This document shows positions 32,146 to 42,713 of a stretch of 64,000 nucleotides of DNA, one piece after another. A program made the position numbers and the translations under genes. Source of the stretch: Alphaproteobacteria bacterium (lineage in GTDB: Bacteria; Pseudomonadota; Alphaproteobacteria; Rhodobacterales; Rhodobacteraceae); assembly GCA_030432315.1 (NCBI GenBank), contig JAUIHM010000001.1:1-64000 (forward strand), in the 5' to 3' direction. How positions within the stretch are numbered: position 1 is the first letter of the stretch; each line of letters opens with the position of its first letter. The notes beneath the pieces were generated by a model. That model ran no database searches. It was not told the origin of the DNA and worked only from the letters and a program-made list of their open reading frames with translations.

Positions 32146-33969
32146 ATGGACGACCAGAACAAGAATCTCATCCTGGCAACCGTGCTGAGTTTTGCGGTGA
32201 TTTTGGTATGGTTTCTTCTTTTCCCCCCACCCGAAGCACCTGTCGCTCCACAGGGGACAGCGGTCGAGCAGACCGCAACGGGCGGTGAAGGCCTGACCAT
32301 ACCTGCGGCCGGCGGGCAGGCGAACGTGCCGGCTCTCGGTGTCGGGGGCGTACTGTCGCGTGATGAGGCGCTGGCCAGGACCACCCGGATCGGCATCAAC
32401 ACCGACAGCCTTGAAGGGTCGATTTCGCTGCTGGGCGGTCGCATTGATGACCTGAGCTTCAAGAAGTACCATGAAACCGTCGAGCCCGGTTCGCCCGATG
32501 TTACGCAGTTTCACCCCGCGGGAACCCCGGGCGCGTATTACGCCGTCTATGGCTGGGCGCCTGCCGGCGGATTGCCCTTTGATCAGGTGCCGGGCCCGAC
32601 AACGGAATGGACCCAGGAATCGGGCGGCGAACTTACGGCTGACACCCCCGTGCAACTCATCTGGGACAACGGCAATGGCCTGATTTTCAGGCGTACCGTA
32701 GCGGTCGATGACAAATATCTCTTTACCGTGACGCAGACGGTCGAGAATCTGACGGAATCCGAGATTCGGCTTGCGCCCTACGGAATCGTCGCGCGCGTCG
32801 GCAAGCCGGCAAATCTGAAGAATTTCTATATTCTGCACGAAGGCGTCATTCTGGCATCCGACGGCGAACTGACGGAAACCAAATACGACAAGGTAGCCGA
32901 ACTTCCGGTAGATCCGGCCGAACGCGCCGCTGCGGAACGTGTGGACGTTGTCGAAAACGGCTGGATCGGGTTTACCGATCACTACTGGATGTCGACCCTC
33001 ATTCCGGACGCCGGACAGCCGTTCACGGCGGTGACGAAATACACCAGCACCAGCGACACCTATCAGACCGACATCCGTCTGCCGGTCGTGTCCGTTGCGC
33101 CGGGCGCCATCGCTGAAAGCAGCACCATGCTGTTCTCCGGACCGAAGGAATGGGCAACGATACGCGAGTATCAGAAAACCTACGGGATAGACCGTTTCAT
33201 CGACGCCATCGACTGGGGCATGTTCTTCTTCCTGACCAAACCGATTTTCATGGCGCTGCATTACCTGCATCTTTGGATCGGCAACATGGGCTGGGCGATC
33301 ATCTGCCTGACGCTGCTGATCAAGGCACTGCTGTTTCCGTTGGCCTACCGCTCCTACGTGTCCATGTCGAAGATGAAGCAGCTGCAACCGGAAATGGAAC
33401 GGATCAAGGAAACTGCCGGAGACGACCGCACCAAGATGCAGCAGGAGGTCATGGCGCTCTACAAGCGGGAAAAGGTAAACCCGGCCGCCGGCTGTCTGCC
33501 GATCCTCCTGCAGATCCCGATCTTTTTCTCTCTCTACAAGGTGATCTTCGTTACGCTCGAACTGCGCCAGCAGCCGTTCTTTGGCTGGATCAAGGATTTG
33601 AGCGCTCCGGACCCGTCATCGATCCTGAACCTGTTCGGTCTGCTGCCGTGGGCGCCGCCGGACCCCACCAGCATTCTTGCGATCCTGTCCATAGGTATCT
33701 GGCCCGTCCTCATGGGGGTATCCATGTGGCTGCAGATGAAGCTCAATCCGGCTCCGACGGACAAGACCCAGGCGATGATCTTCAACCTGATGCCATGGGT
33801 GTTCATGTTCATGCTCGGAAGCTTCGCGTCGGGACTCGTGATCTACTGGGTTGCCAACAACTGCATCACCTTCACCCAGCAGTATCTCATCATGCGCAGC
33901 CAGGGGGTCAAACCGGACATCATCGGCAACATGTTCGGGTTCCTCAAAAAGAAATCCAAAGCCAAATAG
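32146..33969 (+). CDS. yidC: Membrane protein insertase YidC
   Basis: N-terminal TM MDDQNKNLILATVLSFAVILVWFLLFPPP; PAAGCLPILLQIPIFFSLYKVI. Confidence 0.97.
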   Translation: MDDQNKNLILATVLSFAVILVWFLLFPPPEAPVAPQGTAVEQTATGGEGLTIPAAGGQANVPALGVGGVLSRDEALARTTRIGINTDSLEGSISLLGGRIDDLSFKKYHETVEPGSPDVTQFHPAGTPGAYYAVYGWAPAGGLPFDQVPGPTTEWTQESGGELTADTPVQLIWDNGNGLIFRRTVAVDDKYLFTVTQTVENLTESEIRLAPYGIVARVGKPANLKNFYILHEGVILASDGELTETKYDKVAELPVDPAERAAAERVDVVENGWIGFTDHYWMSTLIPDAGQPFTAVTKYTSTSDTYQTDIRLPVVSVAPGAIAESSTMLFSGPKEWATIREYQKTYGIDRFIDAIDWGMFFFLTKPIFMALHYLHLWIGNMGWAIICLTLLIKALLFPLAYRSYVSMSKMKQLQPEMERIKETAGDDRTKMQQEVMALYKREKVNPAAGCLPILLQIPIFFSLYKVIFVTLELRQQPFFGWIKDLSAPDPSSILNLFGLLPWAPPDPTSILAILSIGIWPVLMGVSMWLQMKLNPAPTDKTQAMIFNLMPWVFMFMLGSFASGLVIYWVANNCITFTQQYLIMRSQGVKPDIIGNMFGFLKKKSKAK

Positions 33970-33973
33970 TCCG

Positions 33974-34732
33974 ATGAACGTGCAGGTCAGCCACCTCTGG
34001 CGGCATCCGATCAAGGGATACGGCGCCGAAGCAATTGCCTCGGCCATGCTGAACGCCGGCGAGACCATGCCATGGGACCGGCTTTGGGCCGTCGGACATG
34101 ACGCGGCGCGCCCGGAGGCCCGTGACGGCACCTGGGCGCGGTGCCTCAACTTCTGCCGCGGCGCGAGATCGCCAGCTCTGATGGCGATACGGGCGCGGAC
34201 CGACACGGCGAGCGGGGCAATCTCACTGGAGCACCCGAATGCCCCACCTTTACAGGTGGATCTTTCACTTCCCTCAGACGTCGAGCGGTTTCTGACCTGG
34301 GCGCAGGCCCTCGCAGATTCCGACAGGGGTAGGCCTGCTTTTGTCGTCAGGGCACGCGATCAGGGCATGACCGACACCGAGTTTCCGTCGGTGTCAATCC
34401 TCAATCACGCAAGCCTGCAGGCCCTGTCCGTAGCAGCCGGCCATGATCTCGACATGCGGAGGTTTCGCGGCAACATCTGGCTGACCGGCATCGCTGCCTG
34501 GCGGGAGTTTGATCTGCCGGGCAGGGAGATACGTGTCGGGGGAACGGTGATCGGTGTGCGCAAACCCATCACCCGCTGCCGCGCAACAACGGCCAACCCC
34601 GAAACCGGTGTCGTGGACGTGGATACGCTGGCAGTGCTCAGGGACCGCTGGGGGCATCAGGATTTTGGGGTTTACGGTGAGGTGCTCTCGGGCGGGCAGG
34701 TTTCCGTTGGCGACACCGTTCAACTGGGGTAA
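33974..34732 (+). CDS. MOSC domain-containing protein
   Basis: LWRHPIKGYGAE; ITRCRATTANPETGVVDVDTLAVL; start inside ORF 33851..34732. Confidence 0.88.
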   Translation: MNVQVSHLWRHPIKGYGAEAIASAMLNAGETMPWDRLWAVGHDAARPEARDGTWARCLNFCRGARSPALMAIRARTDTASGAISLEHPNAPPLQVDLSLPSDVERFLTWAQALADSDRGRPAFVVRARDQGMTDTEFPSVSILNHASLQALSVAAGHDLDMRRFRGNIWLTGIAAWREFDLPGREIRVGGTVIGVRKPITRCRATTANPETGVVDVDTLAVLRDRWGHQDFGVYGEVLSGGQVSVGDTVQLG

Positions 34733-34805
34733 CTGACCTTACCGTCCCAAGGGCCGGGAGGCGCCCTGAAACGGCGCCGGCATTCGCCAGTCCAGAAACG
34801 CCATT

Positions 34806-35471
34806 GTGGGGTATGACCAGTTGGAACTCGAATTCAGCGTTTTCGAAGAAACGGATTCCGACCTGCTCGAAGCCGGAAGGCGTCTCTTCGCCGGACCGTG
34901 CGACTTCCTGAAAGGCGTCGTCGCCCTCGACGGTCTTCCCGAACCGACGCGGATCGAAGTGTGCTTTGCCGGGCGCTCGAATGTCGGGAAATCAAGCCTT
35001 ATCAATGCCGTGACCGGTCGCAAAGCGCTGGCCCGTTCGTCAAACACCCCAGGCAGGACGCAGGAGATCAATTTCTTTGAGTTGGGTGTGCGTCACTATA
35101 TCGTCGATCTGCCTGGTTACGGCTACGCGGAAGCACCCGTGGATACCGTGCGCAAGTGGCAGGCGCTGCTCAAGGCGTATCTCTCCGGTCGCGTGAGCCT
35201 TCGGCGGGCGTTTCTGCTGCTGGACGCGCGGCATGGGGTAAAACCGGTCGACGAGGAAATCATGACCCTGCTCGACAGGTCGGCCGTGACCTTTCAGGTG
35301 GTCATGACCAAGACGGACAAACCCGGAAAATCCGCGCTCTCCGCCAACATTGCCGATGTCAAACGCAGCCTGAAAAAGCATCCGGCAGCCTATCCGGATC
35401 TGCTTTTGACCTCGTCCGAAACCGGTGCCGGTATTCCAACGCTCAGGTCGGTAATAAACGGCTTGACGTAG
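34806..35471 (+). CDS. engB: Ribosome biogenesis GTPase EngB/YihA/YsxC
   Basis: EVCFAGRSNVGKSSLINAVTGRKALARSSNTPGRTQEINFF; DLPGYGYAEAP; TKTDK. Confidence 0.96.
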   Translation: MGYDQLELEFSVFEETDSDLLEAGRRLFAGPCDFLKGVVALDGLPEPTRIEVCFAGRSNVGKSSLINAVTGRKALARSSNTPGRTQEINFFELGVRHYIVDLPGYGYAEAPVDTVRKWQALLKAYLSGRVSLRRAFLLLDARHGVKPVDEEIMTLLDRSAVTFQVVMTKTDKPGKSALSANIADVKRSLKKHPAAYPDLLLTSSETGAGIPTLRSVINGLT

Positions 35472-35536
35472 CGCCAGGCGGCGATGCCGTCGAGCCCGCT
35501 GCGGCAATGCCGGCCTCAGGACGGGAGAATCTGCGC

Positions 35537-36085
35537 TCAGAAACGCGGGACGACGTAGGGATAGGCAAATCCGGCTTCCCGTGCCACATTCATGGCCCGC
35601 TCCACTTCACTGCCCGTCGCAAACGGCCCGAGATAGACCCTGCGGCCGAGAGCGCCGTTGCCGATTGTTCTGACCCCGATCCCCTGGTTTTCGAAGTACG
35701 CTCTGGACCGCGCGTCATCATTCATGTTTGTGACCACGCCGGCGTGCACGGATATCGGTGAAATGGCCGGCCCGGCGGTCGGAGCGGGTGCGACAGGCAC
35801 CGCCTCCATTCCGGCGAGGTCGGCCGTCAGCGTCATGCAGTTGGCCTGGCGCAGCCTTCCCGCCATCCACATCAACTCCGGCGGCGCAACCACCCGGTCG
35901 CGCCAGCCGGTAGGCGTCGACATGTTCTTTTCCATCGTATCGAAGAGCCTGAAAAGCGAAACACAGTCGGAACCGGAGGAACTGACTTCCGGAGGCAGCT
36001 GTGCCGGGTCGATTCCGGCATCGGGAGGCGCCGTACATGCGGATATTGCAAATACGGCAACTATGCTCAAGACGGCATGTCGCAT
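35537..36085 (-). CDS. Putative lipoprotein with SPOR-like C-terminal domain
   Basis: Signal/lipobox AVFAISACTAPP; C-terminal ARSRAYFENQGIGVRTIGNGALGRRVYLGPFATGSEVERAMNVAREAGF. Confidence 0.65.
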   Translation of the reverse strand: MRHAVLSIVAVFAISACTAPPDAGIDPAQLPPEVSSSGSDCVSLFRLFDTMEKNMSTPTGWRDRVVAPPELMWMAGRLRQANCMTLTADLAGMEAVPVAPAPTAGPAISPISVHAGVVTNMNDDARSRAYFENQGIGVRTIGNGALGRRVYLGPFATGSEVERAMNVAREAGFAYPYVVPRF

Positions 36086-36190
36086 TTGGCCCGGCTACCT
36101 TCTTGTCTCACGCAGGGAGTCACAGTATTTCGTGTCCTCCGGACTTGAGCAAGTAGCGAAGAGCGGACCGTGTCGAATTTTGGGGGATCC

Positions 36191-37090
36191 ATGAAAAAGA
36201 CGGAAGCAGGCAGGACCAACAACGTGGCAGCCGCAAAAACGCTCGCCGAAGCGCTGCCTTACCTCCAGCGGTACGACGGTGCGACCATTGTCATCAAGTT
36301 TGGCGGCAATGCCATGGGCGACGCTGAACACCTCAGGAATTTTGCCCGGGACGTCGTTCTGGTCAAACAGTGCGGCATCCAGCCGATCGTCGTGCATGGC
36401 GGCGGCCCGATGATTAATGAGATGCTCGACCGATTGGGCATTCACTCCGAGTTTATCGAAGGCAAGCGCGTCACCGACGAAAACGTTGTCGAAGTGGTCG
36501 AGATGATCCTGTCCGGGCGGGTCAACAAGCGGATCGTTCAGGCAATCAACAGCCAGGGTGGCAAGGCCGTCGGCCTGTCCGGCAAGGATGCCAACCTGAT
36601 GATCTGCGAAAAGGACATCAAGACTGTCGACCGGGAAGGCAAGCTGATCGGCATTGATCTCGGGTTCGTGGGCAAACCTTCGAAGATCAATCCGGATATT
36701 CTGAACCAGTTCCTTGAGACGGACCTTATTCCCGTCGTTGCTCCGGTGGGCATGGGGCTGAACGGCGAAACCTTCAATGTGAACGGCGATACCGCCGCCG
36801 GGGCCATCGCTGCCGCAATGAAGGCGGAACGGTTTCTTCTCCTGACGGACGTATCCGGGGTCAGGGACGCGGATGGCGACCAGTTGACCCGTCTCACGGC
36901 CGAAGATGTCCGCGCGCTCACCCGGTCCGGGGTCATTTCGGGGGGGATGATTCCCAAGACCCAAACCGCGCTCGACGCGCTGGCAGGTGGTGTGAAGGCG
37001 GTCGTCATCCTTGATGGCCGCACACCCCACGCGGTGCTTCTCGAACTCCTGACGGAACACGGTGCCGGGACGCTGATCAGCGAATCCTGA
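36191..37090 (+). CDS. argB: Acetylglutamate kinase
   Basis: [13 protein letters not shown]...[21 protein letters not shown]; alternative GTG start 36170. Confidence 0.96.
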   Translation: MKKTEAGRTNNVAAAKTLAEALPYLQRYDGATIVIKFGGNAMGDAEHLRNFARDVVLVKQCGIQPIVVHGGGPMINEMLDRLGIHSEFIEGKRVTDENVVEVVEMILSGRVNKRIVQAINSQGGKAVGLSGKDANLMICEKDIKTVDREGKLIGIDLGFVGKPSKINPDILNQFLETDLIPVVAPVGMGLNGETFNVNGDTAAGAIAAAMKAERFLLLTDVSGVRDADGDQLTRLTAEDVRALTRSGVISGGMIPKTQTALDALAGGVKAVVILDGRTPHAVLLELLTEHGAGTLISES

Positions 37091-37118
37091 CCCGCGGAAA
37101 CTCCGGATCCGGTACCTG

Positions 37119-37700
37119 ATGGAAACCGCTTTTGCCTCCTGCTTTCCCCTGCGAGCCGCGCGCTCCCATGAGGTCTTTGGACCTGGGGCGACCGCGTTCG
37201 CCATGTTTTCGGCGGCCTCAGCTGCGGGCGAGGTGCTCTGGATCAGCGAGAAGTGGAGGTCCGAACAGATCTTTCCCCCGGGTTTCAGGCGGTTCACCGA
37301 TCCCGAAAGGATTTTGCTGGTCCGCACGGCCGGGCAGGCCGACTCCCTGATGGTGGCGGAAGAATCGCTGCGGTCCGGGGCCGCCCCTCTGGTCATTGCC
37401 GAGTTGAGCAGGCCGTTGAGCCTGACAACCGGAAGGCGGCTGCAACTGGCGGCCAAAGCCGGAGAATCGACGCTCCTCTCCATCATTCCTGAAGGCATGG
37501 GCAGCAATGCCGCTGAAACCCGCTGGTACTGTGCCCCGCTTTTTGCTCCTGGCGACTCGACTCTGCAGCGCTGGCAGCTTATTAAGAACAAATCAGGAAC
37601 ATCAGGCATGTGGGATATAGGATGGGATGCAGAAGCGCGTCGCGTCATTGTGGTTTCCAAGGCTGGCCAGCGACCGGATTCTCAGGACGCAGCCGACTGA
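37119..37700 (+). CDS. imuA: ImuA-like RecA-fold mutasome accessory protein
   Basis: SHEVFGPGATAFAMFSAASAAGEVLWISEKW; immediately upstream of imuB-dnaE2. Confidence 0.85.
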   Translation: METAFASCFPLRAARSHEVFGPGATAFAMFSAASAAGEVLWISEKWRSEQIFPPGFRRFTDPERILLVRTAGQADSLMVAEESLRSGAAPLVIAELSRPLSLTTGRRLQLAAKAGESTLLSIIPEGMGSNAAETRWYCAPLFAPGDSTLQRWQLIKNKSGTSGMWDIGWDAEARRVIVVSKAGQRPDSQDAAD

Positions 37701-39093
37701 TGCTCCGTTTGCCCTGACCCTGCGTCAGGACAACACCGATCGGCTCTACTGTCTGAATGCCCGGGCCGGAGAGCAGGGACTGCACCGCGGCATGGCCTAT
37801 GCCGATGCACGGGCCTTCTGTCCCGCCCTGCAAAGCCGTCCGGCCGATCCAAGCGCCGATCTGCGGTTTCAGCATGCCCTGGCGCGGTGGGCTTCCCGGT
37901 ACTGCCCCTGGGTCGGGCTGGAAGGCACGGATGGTCTGGTTCTGAACGTCAGCGGATCGGCACATCTGTTTGGCGGCGAGGCCGCCATGCTGACAGACAT
38001 GCGCCGACGGCTGAACCGCATGGGGCTGAGCGTGAGGACTGGCCTGGCGGGCACCCGCGGTGCAGCCTGGGCTCTGGCACGTTTTGACGGCGGGACAGCC
38101 GAACCGGACCGGATTCTGGAACGTATCGGCGGCCTGCCCGTGGCGGCCCTGCGACTGGAAAAACAGGCTGTTACCGCTCTGCAGCGGCTTGGAATACGCC
38201 ATGTCGCCGATCTCGCCTCGCTGCCCAGGGCGAGCGTAACCCGGCGGTTCGGTCCGGATGTCATTTTGCGGCTGGATCAGGCTCTGGGAGAGCAGCCGGA
38301 AGAAATATCACCGTTGCCGATCAGACCGAACTTTGGCGTGCGCATGACATTGCCCGAACCTGTCGGCCTTAAAGCGGACGTGATGGCCGGTGCCGCCAGG
38401 CTGCTCGATCAACTCTGTACAAGGCTGAGGCAGCAGGAAATGGGCGCATGGATTCTGTGCCTGACACTGCACCGGGTCGACCGGAACAGCCGGAAAATTG
38501 AGGTTCGACTCGCCCGTCCGTTAAGGGATCCTGCGCGTCTCCTGCCGCTGTTTGAACGGGGCGTCGATCAGATGGATGCCGGGTTCGGTATTGACGGGCT
38601 GCGGCTTGAAGCCACCCAGGTCGAAACCTTGCCGGCGCAGCAGATCGGCCGGGCATCCGTCGCACGCAACGAGCGGCTTGATGATCTGGTTACGCGAATC
38701 GGCAACCGGATCGGGCTGGAAAACATTCAGCGGTTTCTGCCTGCCGAAAGTCACATCCCCGAACGCAGCTATCTTATCGCACCTGCCGCCTATTCCGAAG
38801 CGGATGGATCATGGGGAACCCTGCGTCCCCGCCCGGTGCGGCTGTTCCCTCCGGAGCCGATTGACGGCACCGCCTCCCGCCCTCCACGGGAGTTTCGCTG
38901 GCGCCGCATGCTGCTGACCACCGGTCACACCCGCGGACCGGAGCGCATTGCACCGGAATGGTGGCTGGACGACAGCAACTGGCGGTCGGGACTGCGGGAT
39001 TACTGGCAGGTTGATACACGGCAGGGGCGACGGCTGTGGCTGTTTCACACCCCGCAAAATCCGGGATGGTTCGTTCAGGGGGAATTCGCGTGA
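37627..39093 (+). CDS. imuB: ImuB-like Y-family DNA polymerase homolog (catalytic acidic residues not conserved)
   Basis: ASLWFPRLASDRI at the palm start; GTDGLVLNVSGSAHLFGGE; little finger LPEPVGLKADVMAGAARLLDQLCTRL. Confidence 0.92.
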   Translation: MQKRVASLWFPRLASDRILRTQPTDAPFALTLRQDNTDRLYCLNARAGEQGLHRGMAYADARAFCPALQSRPADPSADLRFQHALARWASRYCPWVGLEGTDGLVLNVSGSAHLFGGEAAMLTDMRRRLNRMGLSVRTGLAGTRGAAWALARFDGGTAEPDRILERIGGLPVAALRLEKQAVTALQRLGIRHVADLASLPRASVTRRFGPDVILRLDQALGEQPEEISPLPIRPNFGVRMTLPEPVGLKADVMAGAARLLDQLCTRLRQQEMGAWILCLTLHRVDRNSRKIEVRLARPLRDPARLLPLFERGVDQMDAGFGIDGLRLEATQVETLPAQQIGRASVARNERLDDLVTRIGNRIGLENIQRFLPAESHIPERSYLIAPAAYSEADGSWGTLRPRPVRLFPPEPIDGTASRPPREFRWRRMLLTTGHTRGPERIAPEWWLDDSNWRSGLRDYWQVDTRQGRRLWLFHTPQNPGWFVQGEFA

Positions 39094-42000
39094 CGGACAC
39101 CGCTCCCCATAATCATTTGCCGACCCCGCCGCGCCGCGGCGCTCCTGAAGCCGCACCGGGAAAAGCGCGATACGCGGAACTGTGCGTGACCACCAATTTC
39201 ACCTTTCTCACCGGGGCCTCCCATCCCGAAGAAATGGTGGCACGGGCGGCGGCTCTGGGGCTCGAAGCCATCGCAATCACCGATCGCAATTCGCTGGCCG
39301 GTGTGGTGCGGGCCTATTCCTCGCTCAGGGAACTTCGACGTGAGGCCGAGGACGCCCTCAGGATTCGCTCACAGCACCGGATCGATTCATGTTCGCGTCA
39401 GGAAACCGGCAATCCAACGCCGATCCGGCGTCCCGAAACAGTCAAACTGCCGAGACTGATCGTCGGCTGCCGCCTGGTCCTTCAGGAAGGTTTGGTCGAC
39501 TGGGTGGCTCTGCCCTGTGACCGCCTGGCCTATCAACGGCTGACCCGGCTGTTGACCCTGGGCAAGCGCCGTGCGGCAAAGGGCGGGTGTCACCTTGACC
39601 TGGGCGATCTGCTCAATGGTGTGGCGGGCATGATCCTGATCGCCCTGCCTCGGCACAATGCGCCCGACAAACAGGCGATCACGCAGATCCGGACCGTTGC
39701 CCGCCGGTTCCCGGGAAATGTCTTTCTGGGCGCCGCACCGCGTTATGACGGCAATGACCTCGCACATCTTGAGAACTGCGCCCGCCTCGCGCGAAAAGCC
39801 GGGGCGCCGATGGTGGCGCTTGGCGATGTGCTGATGCACCACGCAAGCCGCCGACAGCTGGCTGACGTGCTGACCTGCATACGCGAAGGTATCACCATCG
39901 ATCAGATCGGCACCCGCGCCCTGCTCAATGCGGAACGGCGGCTGAAGGCCGCTGCGGACATGCAGCGTCTGTTTCGCAGTTACCCGGATGCGTTCAGCCT
40001 GACGCTGGAAATCGCCGCGCGCTGCCGCTTCTGTCTGAGCGAACTGTCATATGAATATCCCGACGAAACCTCCGAATCCGAAACGCCGCAGCAGCGGCTC
40101 AGCCGTCTGGCCTGGACCGGACTGGAGCGGCGTTTCCCTGACGGGTTGCCCCAACGCTACCGGGAAATGGCGGAAAAGGAACTGCGTCTGGTCGAGGAAC
40201 TGAACTTCGCCGCCTATTTCCTGACCGTCCATGACATCGTGCAGTATGCCCGGTCACAGGGCATTCTGTGTCAGGGGCGCGGATCAGCCGCCAATTCGAT
40301 CCTGTGTTATGCCCTGGGCATTACCGATGTCTCGCCCGATCAGATTTCCATGGTTTTTGAACGCTTTGTGTCGAGGTATCGGGGGGAACCACCGGATATC
40401 GACGTGGATTTCGAACATGAACGCCGCGAAGAGGTGATCCAGCACATCTATCAAAAATATGGCCGCCACCGTGCAGGTCTCTGTGCCACGGTCATCCATT
40501 TCCGGTCCCGGTCCGCCATTCGCGAAGTGGGCAAGGTCATGGGGCTCAGTCAGGACATCACTTCCAGTCTGTCAGGGCAGATATGGGGCATGTCCAGTGA
40601 AACGGCCAACCCGGTGCAGGTCCGGGAAATGGGGCTGGACCTCAGCAATCAGCGGCTGGCCCAGACCATCCGCCTGATCGGCGAGATCACCGGTTTTCCC
40701 CGGCATCTGTCACAGCATGTGGGCGGCTTTGTCATCACCAGGGGGCGTCTCGATGAACTCTGCCCCATCGAAAATGCGGCCATGGAGGACCGGACGATCA
40801 TCGAATGGGACAAGGACGACATTGATGCGCTGGGCATCCTGAAAGTTGACGTGCTGAGCCTTGGCATGCTCACCTGCATCCGCAAATGTTTTGACCTGCT
40901 GGAATTTCATCACGGCCGGCGGCTCAGCATCGCCACCGTACCCCAGGCCGATACCGCGACCTATGACATGCTTTGCAAAGCGGATGCGATTGGCGTTTTT
41001 CAGGTCGAAAGCCGTGCACAGATGAGCTTTCTGCCGCGCATGAAACCCCGCGAATTCTACGATCTGGTCATCGAGGTCGCCATCGTCCGCCCCGGGCCCA
41101 TTCAGGGCGGGATGGTGCATCCCTACATAAACCGGCGTCAGGGGCGCGAAGCCGTTGACCTTCCATCCGAAGAGTTTCGCGGCGTCCTGGGCAAGACACT
41201 GGGTGTCCCGCTGTTCCAGGAACAGGCAATGCAGATCGCCGTTGTCGGTGCCGGCTTCAGCCCCGAGGAAGCGGACCGTCTGCGCCGCTCCCTGGCCACG
41301 TTTCGCCGCATGGGAACCATCGGTACGTTTCGCGACCGTTTCATCAGCGGCATGCTGCAGAGGGGCTATGAGCCCGATTTTGCCAAACGCTGTTTCGCGC
41401 AGATTGAAGGGTTTGGTGAATACGGCTTCCCGGAAAGCCATGCCGCCGCTTTCGCCATGCTTGCCTATGTTTCCGCCTGGCTGAAATGCCACTATCCGGC
41501 GGCTTTTGCCTGCGCGCTGCTGAACTCCCAGCCCATGGGATTTTATGCGCCGTCCCAGATCGTGCGGGATGTTCGTGACCATGATATCGAGGTCCGTCCA
41601 ATCTGCGTCAACAACAGCGCATGGGACAATAGCCTGGAAACCGGCGCCAAAGGGGCTCTGGCGCTGCGGCTTGGGTTCCGGCAGATCAAGGGCCTCCGCG
41701 AAGAGGACGCAGCGCGGATCGTTGCCGCCCGCGGCAATGGATACCTCGACCCTGAAAACCTGTGGCTCCGGACCGGCACCAGACCTGCCGTCCTGGAGTT
41801 GCTGGCCGAAGCGGATGCCTTTTCGGCAACAGGGCTGACCCGGCGGGAGGCGCTCTGGAAAGTCAGGACCATCCGCGGCCAGATGCCGTTGCCCCTGTTC
41901 AGCGACCGGATCGAGGGGGAAGGCATTCGCGAACCCCATGTATCGCTGCCGAAGATGCAACTGGGCGAAGAAGTGGTCGAAGATTACATATCCATGCGTC

Positions 42001-42479
42001 TGTCCCTGCGCGCCCATCCGATGGAACTGCTGCGGTCGCTGATGCCGGGCCTCACCGTTAATTCCGCACTGCCAACGGCACCGCTGCGGCGGACCAGTGT
42101 CTGTGGAATTGTCATCACCCGCCAGCGCCCGGGAACCGCATCCGGCGTGGTTTTCCTGACGCTCGAGGATGAAACCGGCGTCTGCAACGTGATCGTCTGG
42201 CCCAAACTCTACAAGCGGTTCCGGCGGATCGTCATGGGCGCGCGTCTGCTTCACGTTACCGGCGAACTGCAGCGTGAAGGTATTGTCGTGCATCTTGTCG
42301 CCCGGGAGATCGCTGACATGTCCCATTACCTGACGGACCTGAAACATCTTCCGGATGCGCCGGAAAACGCTGCCGCTACCGGTCGCGACGGCAGCCCGCG
42401 TGGCTCCGCCGCGGCAGCCCGCGCCTTTCATCCCCGTGACCAGGCAAAGAAGATTTTTCCGAGCAGGGACTTCCATTAG
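39090..42479 (+). CDS. dnaE2: Error-prone DNA polymerase DnaE2
   Basis: PHP start YAELCVTTNFTFLTGASHPEEMV; PDIDVDFEHERREEVIQHIYQKYGR; C-terminal OB fold; GTG start overlapping imuB stop. Confidence 0.96.
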   Translation: MTDTAPHNHLPTPPRRGAPEAAPGKARYAELCVTTNFTFLTGASHPEEMVARAAALGLEAIAITDRNSLAGVVRAYSSLRELRREAEDALRIRSQHRIDSCSRQETGNPTPIRRPETVKLPRLIVGCRLVLQEGLVDWVALPCDRLAYQRLTRLLTLGKRRAAKGGCHLDLGDLLNGVAGMILIALPRHNAPDKQAITQIRTVARRFPGNVFLGAAPRYDGNDLAHLENCARLARKAGAPMVALGDVLMHHASRRQLADVLTCIREGITIDQIGTRALLNAERRLKAAADMQRLFRSYPDAFSLTLEIAARCRFCLSELSYEYPDETSESETPQQRLSRLAWTGLERRFPDGLPQRYREMAEKELRLVEELNFAAYFLTVHDIVQYARSQGILCQGRGSAANSILCYALGITDVSPDQISMVFERFVSRYRGEPPDIDVDFEHERREEVIQHIYQKYGRHRAGLCATVIHFRSRSAIREVGKVMGLSQDITSSLSGQIWGMSSETANPVQVREMGLDLSNQRLAQTIRLIGEITGFPRHLSQHVGGFVITRGRLDELCPIENAAMEDRTIIEWDKDDIDALGILKVDVLSLGMLTCIRKCFDLLEFHHGRRLSIATVPQADTATYDMLCKADAIGVFQVESRAQMSFLPRMKPREFYDLVIEVAIVRPGPIQGGMVHPYINRRQGREAVDLPSEEFRGVLGKTLGVPLFQEQAMQIAVVGAGFSPEEADRLRRSLATFRRMGTIGTFRDRFISGMLQRGYEPDFAKRCFAQIEGFGEYGFPESHAAAFAMLAYVSAWLKCHYPAAFACALLNSQPMGFYAPSQIVRDVRDHDIEVRPICVNNSAWDNSLETGAKGALALRLGFRQIKGLREEDAARIVAARGNGYLDPENLWLRTGTRPAVLELLAEADAFSATGLTRREALWKVRTIRGQMPLPLFSDRIEGEGIREPHVSLPKMQLGEEVVEDYISMRLSLRAHPMELLRSLMPGLTVNSALPTAPLRRTSVCGIVITRQRPGTASGVVFLTLEDETGVCNVIVWPKLYKRFRRIVMGARLLHVTGELQREGIVVHLVAREIADMSHYLTDLKHLPDAPENAAATGRDGSPRGSAAAARAFHPRDQAKKIFPSRDFH

Positions 42480-42713
42480 CGGACCGTGCTCCGCACTACC
42501 AAACCCGATTTGATTTGCATTGCATAATGACCGGACCGGCAATCCGGGCTAAGCTGCCCCCGGTAACGCCGACCCCACCGGACTGAAGCCAGCAGAAACG
42601 ACAGGCGATGACGACGACAGACAGGCCCGCATCAACAAAAACAACCGATCTGCCGCTGCGACCGGCCGACCGACTCGCACGGCTGCAGACGACAGCCAGC
42701 TCAGGGCCTACAA

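Noticed and set aside
30739-33387. 882-aa minus-strand ORF antisense to the GGDEF-EAL gene and yidC
   Set aside because: Spans two well-supported genes and an intergenic gap; no recognisable domain; typical long antisense frame in GC-rich DNA.
37040-37062. gaactcctgacggaac near imuA as a LexA box
   Set aside because: Spacing is N8 rather than the alphaproteobacterial N7 and it lies within argB codons; not sufficient to call.
40710-42542. 610-aa minus-strand ORF antisense to dnaE2
   Set aside because: Fully overlaps dnaE2 coding sequence with DnaE motifs; composition artefact.
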